Source: Campylobacterales bacterium
GTDB taxonomy: Bacteria > Campylobacterota > Campylobacteria > Campylobacterales > Sulfurospirillaceae
NCBI GenBank assembly: GCA_016930915.1
Contig: JAFGFU010000025.1
Location: forward strand, 62,001 to 126,000
Direction of reading: 5' to 3'
Length of the DNA: 64,000 nucleotides
Shown: one piece after another, positions 35,588 to 44,058 of the stretch
How the letters are laid out: every line of letters begins with the position of its first letter
How positions within the stretch are numbered: position 1 is the first letter of the stretch
Notes under the pieces: model-generated
Databases searched by the model: none
What the model was told of the DNA's origin: nothing
What the model saw: only the letters and a program-made list of their open reading frames with translations
Program-made: the position numbers and the translations under genes

Positions 35588-36412
35588 TTAAAAATGGTGT
35601 TCTTTGCACACACATCGGTAGCGTTTTCGTGCTACGTTTCCGATGATGTTAATTTTCGTTCGTGTCTGCTGTGCAATGCGTAAAATGCACTGTTTATGAC
35701 GGGGATTAAAACTAAAAAGCATTTCATACTCTTCTCCGCTACACAAAAGCCGTTTGGGAAGTTTTTTCTTTACATGTAAACCCACATTGCCACTCTCTTT
35801 TAAAAGGCGTGAGAGGTCTTTGGAGAGTCCATCGGAGATGTCCATGCCTGAACTTAAGTATTTGGCACTTTTGTAAACAAAATTTGCTTTCAATGTTGGT
35901 CTTATAAACCGTGTTTTTTTTGAAAGAGAACCGCCTCGAAGCAGGCGAGTGAGTCCCTTATACGAATGCCCCAGTTTTCCCGTGTATGCTACTAAATCAC
36001 CCACTTTGGCATTTTTTCGTTCTAAAGCTTTACCTTGAAGCGTGGAGACAATTGTAATGGAAATCATCATTTTTTCGCCTGCGGTGGTATCGCCTCCAAT
36101 AATTTCAACACCGTAACGCTTTGCCATAGCTTCAAAACCACGTGCAAGCTCTGTAAGTTGTGCGTGGCTAAACTGTTTGGGAAGCACCACACCAATGAGT
36201 GCGTAGCACGGTTTTGCATTCATGGCAATGGCATCGGAGAGGTTCACTAACATACTTTTTTGTGCAATTTGCTCTAGGCTCATCCATGAGCGTTTAAAAT
36301 GAATATCCTCACAAAACAAGTCTTTTGAGTAGACATAATTTCCCACAACAGCCCCATCATCGCCAATGTGTTTGCTTCCAAAATGGGAGATAAAAAACGC
36401 CTCTTTTGACAT
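35588..36412 (-). CDS. thiL: Thiamine-monophosphate kinase ThiL
   Basis: Start moved to ATG 36412 (MSKEAFFISHFGSKHIGDDGAVV), with AGAGGACAA upstream. About 274 residues. IGDDGAVV holds the N-terminal Mg/ATP acidic residues; ALIGVVLPK, EIIGGDTTAGEKM and SGMDISDGLSKDLSRLL are typical ThiL/PurM-like motifs. It phosphorylates thiamine phosphate to thiamine pyrophosphate. It is probably co-transcribed with truD. A TTTACATGTAAA copy encodes GLHVKKK at a loop. Confidence 0.93.
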   Translation of the reverse strand: MSKEAFFISHFGSKHIGDDGAVVGNYVYSKDLFCEDIHFKRSWMSLEQIAQKSMLVNLSDAIAMNAKPCYALIGVVLPKQFSHAQLTELARGFEAMAKRYGVEIIGGDTTAGEKMMISITIVSTLQGKALERKNAKVGDLVAYTGKLGHSYKGLTRLLRGGSLSKKTRFIRPTLKANFVYKSAKYLSSGMDISDGLSKDLSRLLKESGNVGLHVKKKLPKRLLCSGEEYEMLFSFNPRHKQCILRIAQQTRTKINIIGNVARKRYRCVCKEHHF

Positions 36413-36589
36413 TTGTCCTCTTTGATACAATGCGTATAGAATGAGCGTTGATTGTATAATGTTATGCATTAAGAAGCCATTAGACTTATTTTAAGGGAAA
36501 AATCATTCTCAAATTAGCTTTCATGTAACAGATTCTTGCAAGTAATCTTGCGCTAAGATAGATAAACACATCTAAAAGGAGTCCTAAAA

Positions 36590-37261
36590 ATGGAGTGTAA
36601 GCTCGAACTTAGCGTCTTTCGCTTTGACGCTAAAACGGATTTTTTACCCTACTATAAAAAACATTTTATCACGATAGATAAAAACCAAAACGTGCGTGAA
36701 CTCTTAGCGTTAATTCAAGAACAAGATGGTAGTTTTGACTACGCAAAAGATGAATTTTCTGCTTTAAAAATTAATGGCAAAGCGCTTTTTAGTGATGCGG
36801 TTTTGGATGGCATTGTAGAGCGTTTTGGCAAAACATTAAGCCTAGAGCCACTCAGTACCAAGCGTGTTGTAAAAGATTTAATCATTAATACCGATGATTT
36901 TTACCAAAAATTTGACCTACTTGATGCCTTCGTGGATGCAAAAGATAAACCACTTTTTCAAAGCTATATCATCTACCACTACGCTTCTAGTGTCCTTGAT
37001 TTTGTGGAAGATTTTCAAGGCGATGCCCTCTTTGCTTTTGCCTACGATATGATTCAAAAACACCCTAAACAAAAACATCACATTCTTCAAATAATTGCGC
37101 ATGAGCACACAGGTATCTTTTTACATGTAAAGCTGTGCAATAAAATTTACCCCTGTGGTGCAGAAGTGGAGCAAAAAATCATTGCACTGAAAAATGAGAT
37201 TTTAGCGCTTCGGCCTTCTGCTTTTGTTGAAAAACTTTCGCACGCTATTACTCTTTTGTAA
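36590..37261 (+). CDS. DUF5644 domain protein with ferredoxin-like N-terminus
   Basis: 223 residues. The first 90 residues (SVFRFDAKTDFLPYYKKHF, then LLALIQEQDGSFDYAKDEF and LKINGKALF) resemble the 2Fe-2S-type N-terminal domain of succinate/fumarate reductase iron-sulfur subunits, but with no cluster-binding Cys set. The remainder is helical. This is the DUF5644 type found in Campylobacterota. The next gene, 9 bp away, is HdrB-like. The function is unknown; the pair looks like a cofactor-poor derivative of a reductase module. An in-frame repeat copy encodes LHVK. Confidence 0.75.
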   Translation: MECKLELSVFRFDAKTDFLPYYKKHFITIDKNQNVRELLALIQEQDGSFDYAKDEFSALKINGKALFSDAVLDGIVERFGKTLSLEPLSTKRVVKDLIINTDDFYQKFDLLDAFVDAKDKPLFQSYIIYHYASSVLDFVEDFQGDALFAFAYDMIQKHPKQKHHILQIIAHEHTGIFLHVKLCNKIYPCGAEVEQKIIALKNEILALRPSAFVEKLSHAITLL

Positions 37262-37270
37262 GGAATGTCT

Positions 37271-38116
37271 ATGAAACCCTATTTTCTTTTTGAATCCCTC
37301 ATTGAACATGAAAAAACAGCCCCTATGCTTTTGGCTACTCGTAAACTTGTCGAATATTTAAACCTAGATGCCATCCCTTTTACAGATGCAAAAGCCGATG
37401 TTGGTAGTGAATTTATAGGACTTGATAAACTCAAATTTTTAGAACATTACGCTTACAATATAACACGTGCTAGCCATGAAAAGCGAGATATTCTCTGTAG
37501 TGAGCAGAGCTCTTTTATTTCCCATGCGTACACAAAAGAACTCCTCTTAAACGATGAAACCCTCTACGCAGTGATTGAGAAGCAATTGCACACAAAAAAT
37601 ATTTCACTCAATCTTGAGAGTAATGTGGTGTGCCTAGAGCAGGTTTTAGTCGAAGACGTAGGCATTGAAACACTTAAACATCACATAAAACATCCTCTAA
37701 GCAACTTCCAAACGGCTCTGTTTTTAGGAACCCATGCATGTCGTGCACGAAAATACCGCAAAGAAACGCTCCTAACCCAATTACTTACGACACTGAAACT
37801 CAAATCCGTCCCCCATGCAAGCATGTATGAAAGCGATGGGTATGAGGTATTAAAGGTATCATCGCTTCTTTCCAAACAACTCGCTTCACGAGCCATGCTT
37901 GATATGTTTGACAATGCCGCAGATTTTGTGCTCATAAACGATGCGAGAAGTTTTGTTATGTTGGATTTTTATCAGCAAGAACTTGAAAACGTTGCAGGTC
38001 GTGAGATTAATCTTCCTATTTTAAGCTTACCACAACTCCTTTTGCTGGCTTTTGGTATGCACGATAAAAAAAGTATTGGCTTAGCCCAACACAAAGTCCC
38101 CATCACCCTCATTTAG
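37271..38116 (+). CDS. Degenerate HdrB/CCG-like protein
   Basis: Start chosen at ATG 37271, because AAGGA is too close to ATG 37265. 281 residues. The sequence follows the plan of heterodisulfide reductase subunit B/MfrE proteins, with LCSEQSSFISHAYTKELL in place of the first CCG module and LGTHACRARKYRKETLLTQLL near the second. However, most of the Cys residues that bind the unusual iron-sulfur clusters are absent. It is therefore unlikely to be a full redox subunit. It is in an operon with DUF5644. The role is unknown. Confidence 0.6.
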   Translation: MKPYFLFESLIEHEKTAPMLLATRKLVEYLNLDAIPFTDAKADVGSEFIGLDKLKFLEHYAYNITRASHEKRDILCSEQSSFISHAYTKELLLNDETLYAVIEKQLHTKNISLNLESNVVCLEQVLVEDVGIETLKHHIKHPLSNFQTALFLGTHACRARKYRKETLLTQLLTTLKLKSVPHASMYESDGYEVLKVSSLLSKQLASRAMLDMFDNAADFVLINDARSFVMLDFYQQELENVAGREINLPILSLPQLLLLAFGMHDKKSIGLAQHKVPITLI

Positions 38117-38126
38117 TTACATGTAA
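38117..38126. repeat. TTACATGTAA palindrome copy directly after a stop codon
   Basis: The core begins at the base after the HdrB-like gene's TAG stop and runs straight into the terminator stem. Confidence 0.85.
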
Positions 38127-38150
38127 GAAGCAGAAATACGCTGCTTCTTA
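38124..38150 (+). terminator. Terminator hairpin after the HdrB-like gene
   Basis: A 10-bp stem TAAGAAGCAG/CTGCTTCTTA with loop AAATACG. It overlaps the end of the preceding palindrome by 3 bp. Confidence 0.7.
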
Positions 38151-38242
38151 AAGTTTTATAAATCAGAGTGATTTCATCTTATTTTTTATCTCCTTTTGCG
38201 TGACTTTTTTGTATCATTCTAAAAATTTAAAAAGGAGTTAAA

Positions 38243-38635
38243 ATGCCAAAAATCAATCGTTATGTTGATATTGACACCGTTGAGAGAGAAGCGAAAAAGG
38301 ATTATATCGATAGACACTCTCCGTTCATCGCCTGTGAGCCCACAGCAAAGCAAAATGAGCCATTTAAAGTAACCGTTAAAGTAGGTAATGCTTATTCACA
38401 CCCTGATGATTTTGACCACTACATCGCCAATGTACAACTTTACAATGGTGAAACCTTGCTCGCTAGAGCTGATTTTGTCTCAGGAACGCTTGGCGGTCAA
38501 GATAAAAAAGGACAAGCGGAAGTTACATTTACCATCATCCCAACAGGAAAAAAACTCAACCTTGTAGCACACAGTTACTGCACCAAACACGGTGTTTGGG
38601 AAAGTGAGCCAGTTGAGGTAAGCGTAGCAGAATAA
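38243..38635 (+). CDS. Superoxide reductase (class II, neelaredoxin-type)
   Basis: 130 residues, class II length with no desulforedoxin domain. Iron ligands are visible: His in RHSPFIAC, two His in AYSHPDDFDHYI, and the Cys/His pair in AHSYCTKHGVWES. It reduces superoxide to hydrogen peroxide in the cytosol, using rubredoxin as donor in known cases. AAAAAGGAGTTAAA precedes the ATG. It is monocistronic, after a 126-bp gap that holds the previous gene's terminator and presumably its own promoter. Confidence 0.93.
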   Translation: MPKINRYVDIDTVEREAKKDYIDRHSPFIACEPTAKQNEPFKVTVKVGNAYSHPDDFDHYIANVQLYNGETLLARADFVSGTLGGQDKKGQAEVTFTIIPTGKKLNLVAHSYCTKHGVWESEPVEVSVAE

Positions 38636-38646
38636 AAAGCATACCC

Positions 38647-39477
38647 TTAATGGGCACCTTTTAAAAAATGCTCCAAATTTGTTTCTAAATGCGTGATATG
38701 GTGTGAGAGTAAAAATTTCTCCTCTTTTTTGGTGAGTTCATTTTTATCGCCCACACTGTATCCACCACTAAGCCCCATTGTAATTTCATTGGCGACCATT
38801 CGAAACGTATCACGATCAAAATCAAGCCCTAAAAAAAGATAGGCTTTGTTTTCACGGTACGTCTTTAAAAAAACAGGAATAGCATACCCACCCATCGCTT
38901 CGGTGAGCCAATCCACAAAATCTGCATCCGAGATAATAAAATTTTTCTCAGGCACCACGCACCCTAAAGGTTTAAAAAGAATGGGTAACATAGAGTTTAA
39001 AAGCTCTTTTTCAATGCGTTCGTAACGCCTCTCCTGAGCGTGGTACATGGAAACGATAAAACGCTCATACCCACCCATAATCCGACTCACCCCTGTCACT
39101 AAAAAGTGGTCGGTATCGGCGTAGAGTTTCAACAAAGAATCATCCAAATTGACATCCACAACATAGCGAGGCATAAGGCTTTTAAGCCACACATACGCCT
39201 CTGGAACGGCATAAGGTTTGGAGGTAAAAATATGGTTTGTCATCCCTTCAATGTACGCTCGTCCTTTACGTTGTTCCAAACTCATCGCCGCACGAGAATA
39301 CTCATACATCAGCCGTGGCGACATCGCACGTCCGCCATTGAGTGCCAAAATCATGGAATCGCTATCATACGGGATTTGCATGCCCTCTTCATCTTGAGTC
39401 TGTTTAAAGACTCCCATCCCAATAAAAGGAACCAGCACGCCCTCACGTATGTGTTGCTCTAATTCAGCTCTCTTCAC
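38647..39477 (-). CDS. SIR2-like domain protein linked to a NifA-like regulator
   Basis: 276 residues, GTG start after AGGATATACA. It follows the SIR2-like pattern: LVPFIGMGVFKQ at the N-terminus, RYVVDVNLDDSLLKLY, ILFKPLGCVV, ISDADFVDWLT and a late YLFLGLDFDRDTFRMV. These correspond to the NAD-binding and Gly-rich elements of PF13289-type domains, though the catalytic His is not obvious. Its start overlaps the NifA-like gene by 14 bp, implying coupled expression. It may modify or inhibit the regulator; alternatively it is a defence-type SIR2 recruited here. Functional role unknown. Confidence 0.62.
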   Translation of the reverse strand: MKRAELEQHIREGVLVPFIGMGVFKQTQDEEGMQIPYDSDSMILALNGGRAMSPRLMYEYSRAAMSLEQRKGRAYIEGMTNHIFTSKPYAVPEAYVWLKSLMPRYVVDVNLDDSLLKLYADTDHFLVTGVSRIMGGYERFIVSMYHAQERRYERIEKELLNSMLPILFKPLGCVVPEKNFIISDADFVDWLTEAMGGYAIPVFLKTYRENKAYLFLGLDFDRDTFRMVANEITMGLSGGYSVGDKNELTKKEEKFLLSHHITHLETNLEHFLKGAH

Positions 39478-40861
39478 TGTATATCCTTCTTTGGCACATC
39501 AATTTTTGATTAAATGCTGGTAAAAGCAGTAACATTTCATCCGCACTAATGCCCTCTTCACTTCCCATCAGCACAATGCGCTCAACCGTATTTTCAAGCT
39601 CACGCACGTTTCCAGGCCATGTGTATTGGCATAAAATCTCCATCGCTTCATCGGTGATAAGCACCTTTTTTTTATGGTTACTCATAGACTTTTGCAAAAA
39701 GAAATTGACCAATAGCGCTATGTCATCGCCTCGTTCACGAAGCGGCGGCAAGTCAATGGGAATGACATTTAAACGGTAGTACAAATCCTCTCGAAAGGTG
39801 CCATTTTTAACCATCTCTTCAAGGTTGCGATTGGTGGCTGCCACCAAACGGACATTGACTTTAATGGTCTTACTTCCACCCACCCGCTCAAACTCTCGCT
39901 CTTGTAAAACACGCAAGAGTTTGACTTGCGCTGAAGCGGAGATGTCACCAATTTCATCTAAAAAAAGTGTGCCACCATCAGCAAGTTCAAAGCGCCCTTT
40001 GCGTGCCTCTTTGGCATCGGTAAAGGCTCCTTTTTCATGCCCAAAAAGCTCACTCTCAATGAGACTATCGGTAATAGCGGCACAATTGAGTTTTACAAAC
40101 GGCTCATCTTTGCGTTTGGAGCGTTTATGAATGGCAGCCGCCACCAGCTCCTTACCTGTTCCTGTTTCACCTCGTACCAAAACGCTCACATTACTGCCTG
40201 CAATGCGCTCTACCACGTTATATACCTGCTTCATTTTAGGATTCTCTCCAATGATGTCACCAAAATTGTGCACCTTAGAGTCCCACTCCATTTTGTAGTA
40301 GAGTTTGAGCTCTTTTAAACGCTCTTTTTCTTTAAGATTAATGTCGTGAGAGCGTATGGACTGCGCAAAAATAGAGCTTAAAATGGTTAACACACGCACC
40401 GTACTTTCAAAGCCAATAGCGGTGGTTTTACTCATACTTGCGCCCAAAACCCCAATGACCTCTTGGTCAACCAGCATGGGAACGGCAATGTACGAGAGTG
40501 CGTTTTTATCACGATTGCCTGATTTGTTTAAAAACAGCATGTCACTGTGCAAATTTTCAACAATCACAGGCTCTTTGCTTTGTGCCGCAAAGCCTGTAAC
40601 ACCTTCGCCTAGTGTGTATGTAGCAAGCTCTTTTTGATGTTTACTAAAGTCAATACAGGCGTATACTGTTAAAAGAGTGTCATCCTGCAACGTGTGAATG
40701 ACACATTTTTCCAACTGAAGCCTATTTTTTAAAATATGTAAGGCTTTTTCAAGCGATGCGACCAAATCTAATGAGTTTGAGACAACGGTTGCTGTTTCAT
40801 AAAGTGTCATCAGTTCTTTTGTTGTGAGGCAATCCCCACATTTGCCCTCATACGGAACCAT
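39464..40861 (-). CDS. NifA-like sigma-54 activator lacking a DNA-binding domain
   Basis: About 465 residues from ATG 40861 (AAGGAG six bases upstream). A GAF domain (about 20-170) is followed by the AAA+ core: Walker A GETGTGKE, the sigma-54 contact loop as GAFTDA rather than GAFTGA, Walker B GGTLFLDEIGD, and YRLNVIPIDLPPLRERGDD. After WPGNVRELENTVERIVL only about 30 residues remain, ending CQRRIYSEES, with no Fis-type helix-turn-helix. A Cys pair CGDC is near the N-terminus. Encoded with nifT, so a nitrogen-fixation link is likely. Confidence 0.85.
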   Translation of the reverse strand: MVPYEGKCGDCLTTKELMTLYETATVVSNSLDLVASLEKALHILKNRLQLEKCVIHTLQDDTLLTVYACIDFSKHQKELATYTLGEGVTGFAAQSKEPVIVENLHSDMLFLNKSGNRDKNALSYIAVPMLVDQEVIGVLGASMSKTTAIGFESTVRVLTILSSIFAQSIRSHDINLKEKERLKELKLYYKMEWDSKVHNFGDIIGENPKMKQVYNVVERIAGSNVSVLVRGETGTGKELVAAAIHKRSKRKDEPFVKLNCAAITDSLIESELFGHEKGAFTDAKEARKGRFELADGGTLFLDEIGDISASAQVKLLRVLQEREFERVGGSKTIKVNVRLVAATNRNLEEMVKNGTFREDLYYRLNVIPIDLPPLRERGDDIALLVNFFLQKSMSNHKKKVLITDEAMEILCQYTWPGNVRELENTVERIVLMGSEEGISADEMLLLLPAFNQKLMCQRRIYSEES

Positions 40862-40939
40862 TTTGCACTCCTTCATCGCTTTATGCTAAAAATTATAGTT
40901 AAAATTGAATAATTAATATACAAATTTTATGTTCACATT

Positions 40940-41149
40940 TTAATCATTTAATTTTTTGCACACCTCTTCTTTGGGCAAATTCTTTTTGCCTGGCTGAATC
41001 CACCATGTCTCACCATTGCTCAAGGTTACTTCACCACCCCATTGCTCATCACTCTCAAACTCCAAATGCGTAATCGTCTCTTCCATATCTTTTTTGGCGA
41101 TATAGAAATAAATTTCTCCATTATCTTCTCGTAACATCACTTTTGCCAT
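40940..41149 (-). CDS. nifT: NifT/FixU family protein
   Basis: 69 residues matching the short NifT/FixU pattern: KVMLRE, YFYIAKKDMEETITHLE, then WGGEVTLSNGETWWI. NifT is found in nitrogen-fixation clusters, often near nifB or nifHDK, and is dispensable in tested organisms; its biochemical role is unknown. Here it lies between a flavoprotein gene and the NifA-like gene. The nitrogenase structural genes are not in this window. GGATAAACA precedes the ATG. Confidence 0.85.
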   Translation of the reverse strand: MAKVMLREDNGEIYFYIAKKDMEETITHLEFESDEQWGGEVTLSNGETWWIQPGKKNLPKEEVCKKLND

Positions 41150-41158
41150 TGTTTATCC

Positions 41159-42796
41159 TTATGTTAAAATTTTTTTGAGCCATCGTGAAAAAGGGCTCTC
41201 TTCGTACTGCACTCTGAAAAATCCTTTTTGCAATTCACGGATTAAGACATGGCGATTTCCCTCTTTACATGTAAACGCATAATCCTCCCTAAAATGCGCC
41301 CCTCGGCTCTCTTTTCGATACATTGCACTTAAGATAATCGCCTCACTCAGCTCCAAAGCATTGCGTAACTCTAAAATGGAAATGAGCTCAACATTATTGT
41401 TTTTACTTTTATCGATGCAGTGCAAGGTATTGGACTCAAGACGTAGGTATTTCATGTAGTCAAAGGCTTCTTGCAGATGCGTTTCATTGCGATAAATGCC
41501 TACTTTATCAAACATAATTTTGCCCACAGAAATACGCATGGCATTAAAGTTTTTACTACAATCTCCCTCAAAAATGCGCTCAACCAATCCCATATTTTTA
41601 ATTACGACACGGTAATCAATGGGTAAAAACTCTCTATTGTAAACATACTCTCTAGCCTTTTTACCTGCTAAAACGCCAAAAACTGCCCCTTCTAATAAGG
41701 AATTGCCACCCAAACGGTTTGCTCCATGCACCCCCAAGGCTGCACACTCGCCACAGGCAAAAAGCCCTTTTATCTTCGTTGTACACATCAAAGATTCAAT
41801 GCCACCCATACTGTAATGCGCCACAGGTTTTATCTCTAAAAGTTCACAGGAGAGGTCAATGCCCGCTTGATTGTAGGCACTTTTGTAGAGTGAGGGCACA
41901 CGGCTTAGAAGCGTCTCTTTGGGAATGTGCCGCATGTCGATGTAGACCTTTTGTCCTGCTTTCATCTGCTCAAAAATAGCCCGTGATAAAACATCTCTCG
42001 TACCCAATTCATTGACAAAACGCTCCCCTTTGGAATTGATGAGATACCCACCCTCTCCTCTAGCAGCCTCAGAGACCAAATAGCCCGTTTTGGCAAATCC
42101 TGTGGGATGAAACTGAACAAACTCCATATCCTGTAGACTAAGACCTGCTCGAAGTGCGATGCTCAGCATATCGCCTGTACAATCTTGTGCGTTGGTACTA
42201 AACCCTCGATAAATCCCCGCATACCCTCCGCCTGCAAACACCACCGCTTTGGCAGGATAAACACTCACCGTAGAATCCACCTTCTTAAGTGCCACCACAC
42301 CGCTGATGTACTCCTCAATGGTGGTAATATCCATCACAAAATGGTTCACCAAAAAATCAATGCCTACCTCTTTGGCATGTTTAATTAAAACCTGAATAAT
42401 AGCAGCCCCCGTGCTATCGCCTACAAAACAGGTGCGTTTATCGCTTCCTCCACCAAAACTTCGCTGTAAAATGTTCCCCGCTTCATCCCTGTCAAAGAGA
42501 ACGCCATAGCTTTGTAATTTTTTAATCACATGCGGTGCTTGTTCGCATAAATACGCAATGGCTTTTTTATTGCCGACATCTTTAGCACTTCTGTACGTAT
42601 CGTTGATGTGCTCCATAATCAGCGCTTTATCGTTTTCATCTAAGACCGCATTGATGCCACCACTGGCTAGTGCACTGTTGGATTTGAAGATGTTCCCTTT
42701 ACACATGAGTGCTACGCTGTTTCCCTCGCCCTTTGCCTCAATAGCCGCCATCAATCCAGCAATGCCTGAGCCTATTACTATGACATCGTAACTCAT
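41159..42796 (-). CDS. FAD-dependent flavoprotein of the fumarate reductase/L-aspartate oxidase family
   Basis: 545 residues. VIVIGSGIAGLMAAIEA is the FAD-binding start, SNSALASGGINAV the second contact, and FVQFHPTGF, AARGEGG, HYSMGGIE and GECAALGVHGANRLGGNSLLE the conserved capping-domain and active-site segments. The C-terminal helical domain is about 130 residues. It is soluble and shorter than respiratory FrdA. NadB or a nif-linked electron-transfer flavoprotein are both possible; context favours the latter. Its ATG overlaps the upstream reductase stop (ATGA). A repeat copy encodes FTCK. Confidence 0.82.
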   Translation of the reverse strand: MSYDVIVIGSGIAGLMAAIEAKGEGNSVALMCKGNIFKSNSALASGGINAVLDENDKALIMEHINDTYRSAKDVGNKKAIAYLCEQAPHVIKKLQSYGVLFDRDEAGNILQRSFGGGSDKRTCFVGDSTGAAIIQVLIKHAKEVGIDFLVNHFVMDITTIEEYISGVVALKKVDSTVSVYPAKAVVFAGGGYAGIYRGFSTNAQDCTGDMLSIALRAGLSLQDMEFVQFHPTGFAKTGYLVSEAARGEGGYLINSKGERFVNELGTRDVLSRAIFEQMKAGQKVYIDMRHIPKETLLSRVPSLYKSAYNQAGIDLSCELLEIKPVAHYSMGGIESLMCTTKIKGLFACGECAALGVHGANRLGGNSLLEGAVFGVLAGKKAREYVYNREFLPIDYRVVIKNMGLVERIFEGDCSKNFNAMRISVGKIMFDKVGIYRNETHLQEAFDYMKYLRLESNTLHCIDKSKNNNVELISILELRNALELSEAIILSAMYRKESRGAHFREDYAFTCKEGNRHVLIRELQKGFFRVQYEESPFSRWLKKILT

Positions 42797-43917
42797 CTGT
42801 CTTCCACCTTATACAAAAGATTATACTTCGCCATACTCACCGCATTTATCTGCGCAATTTCCACATTCTCTTTTACATGTAAAGGAGAGTGCGAGCTAAA
42901 AAGTGCGCTTAAAAGCCCTCTGGTCGAACGGGCAAATTGAAGGGCGAGTTGCACATCGCTGTGAAGTTGCATGTTAGAATCGAGCAAATAACCCACCTCA
43001 GGCTTAAAAGGTTTTTTAAACAGATGCATCTGCAACAACGAAGCACTGCCAATCACCCCAAGCCCTAGTTTGTGCGCCACTTGCAAAGGAGTGTAAAAAC
43101 CGCCATCGCTCATTTTTTGAGAGGTGAGCGTGTAGGCATGGGTTTTTGCGATGTTAAATGGGAGTTGAATGTAGCGAAAATGATGATGTGCTCCACCTAC
43201 TTTTTGCGCAATGGCATAAAGCTTCTCAAGACTGATGTGCTCACTGTGCCCTTCATCGTAAAAAAAGGCATTCCACACAGCAACCCCATACGAAGCCATT
43301 TTCCCCTCAGCCACCCACGCTTCAAATGCCTCAAAAATCGCCTCTATTTGGGTGTAAAATGCCTCTTTGCCTAAGCGTAGCAGTTGGGTTTCAGGGTTGT
43401 GCAAAAAGTAGATGTCCAAACCCTTTACATGTAAATTTTCCAAAGAGCGATGGAGTGAATCTTTGAGAAACGCAACACTCATACAGTGCTGATCAAGCTC
43501 TATCTCCTCTTTGCTTGCTAAAGCTTTTTGAAAAATATTCTCCTCTATCCATGTGTAGGGATTTTTAGGAAAGGGAAAACACAGGGGGATAAAACCGCCT
43601 TTTGAGCAAAGGATGAGCTCTTCACGGCTTACTTCACCGCTTGCAAATAATGCTTCAAGGACTTCACCTATCTCTTTTTCACTTTGTTGGTAGCGGTAAT
43701 TAATAGCGGTGTCAATGAGGTTAATGCCACTTTTTATCGCCTCTTTGAGCGCACTTTTATAATCAAAGGTGTAATTTTCCTCTTTATAAGGCTCTTTTTT
43801 AAAGGTTCCAAAGCCCAGTTTGGAGAACAAAAGCCCATCGTGCACCATGTAAAAATCTTTATACTGCGCAAAACGCTTGGCAAAACGGTACGTGGCTTCA
43901 GGAGTGGCATAAGACAT
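42793..43917 (-). CDS. Aldo/keto reductase family protein
   Basis: 374 residues. The aldo/keto reductase barrel elements are visible: GTFKKEPY, then SGINLIDTAINYRYQQSEKEIGEVL, with the catalytic Asp and Tyr region, ILCSKGGF with Lys, LDIYFLHNPE and VIGSASLLQM. GAGGTGAACG precedes the ATG. It is the first gene of the run leading to flavoprotein, nifT, NifA-like and SIR2-like genes. A sigma-54-like site lies upstream. Two in-frame repeat copies encode NLHVKGL and PLHVKEN. The substrate is unknown. Confidence 0.83.
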   Translation of the reverse strand: MSYATPEATYRFAKRFAQYKDFYMVHDGLLFSKLGFGTFKKEPYKEENYTFDYKSALKEAIKSGINLIDTAINYRYQQSEKEIGEVLEALFASGEVSREELILCSKGGFIPLCFPFPKNPYTWIEENIFQKALASKEEIELDQHCMSVAFLKDSLHRSLENLHVKGLDIYFLHNPETQLLRLGKEAFYTQIEAIFEAFEAWVAEGKMASYGVAVWNAFFYDEGHSEHISLEKLYAIAQKVGGAHHHFRYIQLPFNIAKTHAYTLTSQKMSDGGFYTPLQVAHKLGLGVIGSASLLQMHLFKKPFKPEVGYLLDSNMQLHSDVQLALQFARSTRGLLSALFSSHSPLHVKENVEIAQINAVSMAKYNLLYKVEDR

Positions 43918-43944
43918 CGTTCACCTCGTTTTTACGAGATGATT

Positions 43945-43960
43945 TGCAAGAAGTATTCCT
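43945..43960 (-). promoter_or_regulatory. Candidate sigma-54 promoter of the nifT operon
   Basis: Read on the - strand: AGGAATACTTCTTGCA, with GG and GC exactly 10 bp apart and TTGCA at the -12 element, as in the sigma-54 consensus. A start point near 43934 would leave a short leader carrying GAGGTGAACG before the reductase ATG. A repeat palindrome lies immediately upstream. Only one such match was seen, so this is tentative. Confidence 0.45.
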
Positions 43961-43970
43961 TACATGTAAA
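43960..43970. repeat. TTACATGTAAA palindrome copy between divergent genes
   Basis: Core palindrome in the 141-bp gap between the aldo/keto reductase and hipB genes, touching the sigma-54-like site. Confidence 0.85.
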
Positions 43971-44058
43971 GAATCATAAAAACATAAAACTGAACAATAT
44001 ATTTGACATTTATACATGAAAATTATAAAATGTCTAAAATATTATTCAAGGAATCATT

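Noticed and set aside
41159-42796. Naming the flavoprotein nadB or frdA
   Set aside because: It shares motifs with both, but no quinolinate-pathway or fumarate reductase partner genes are adjacent, and the nif context suggests another role.
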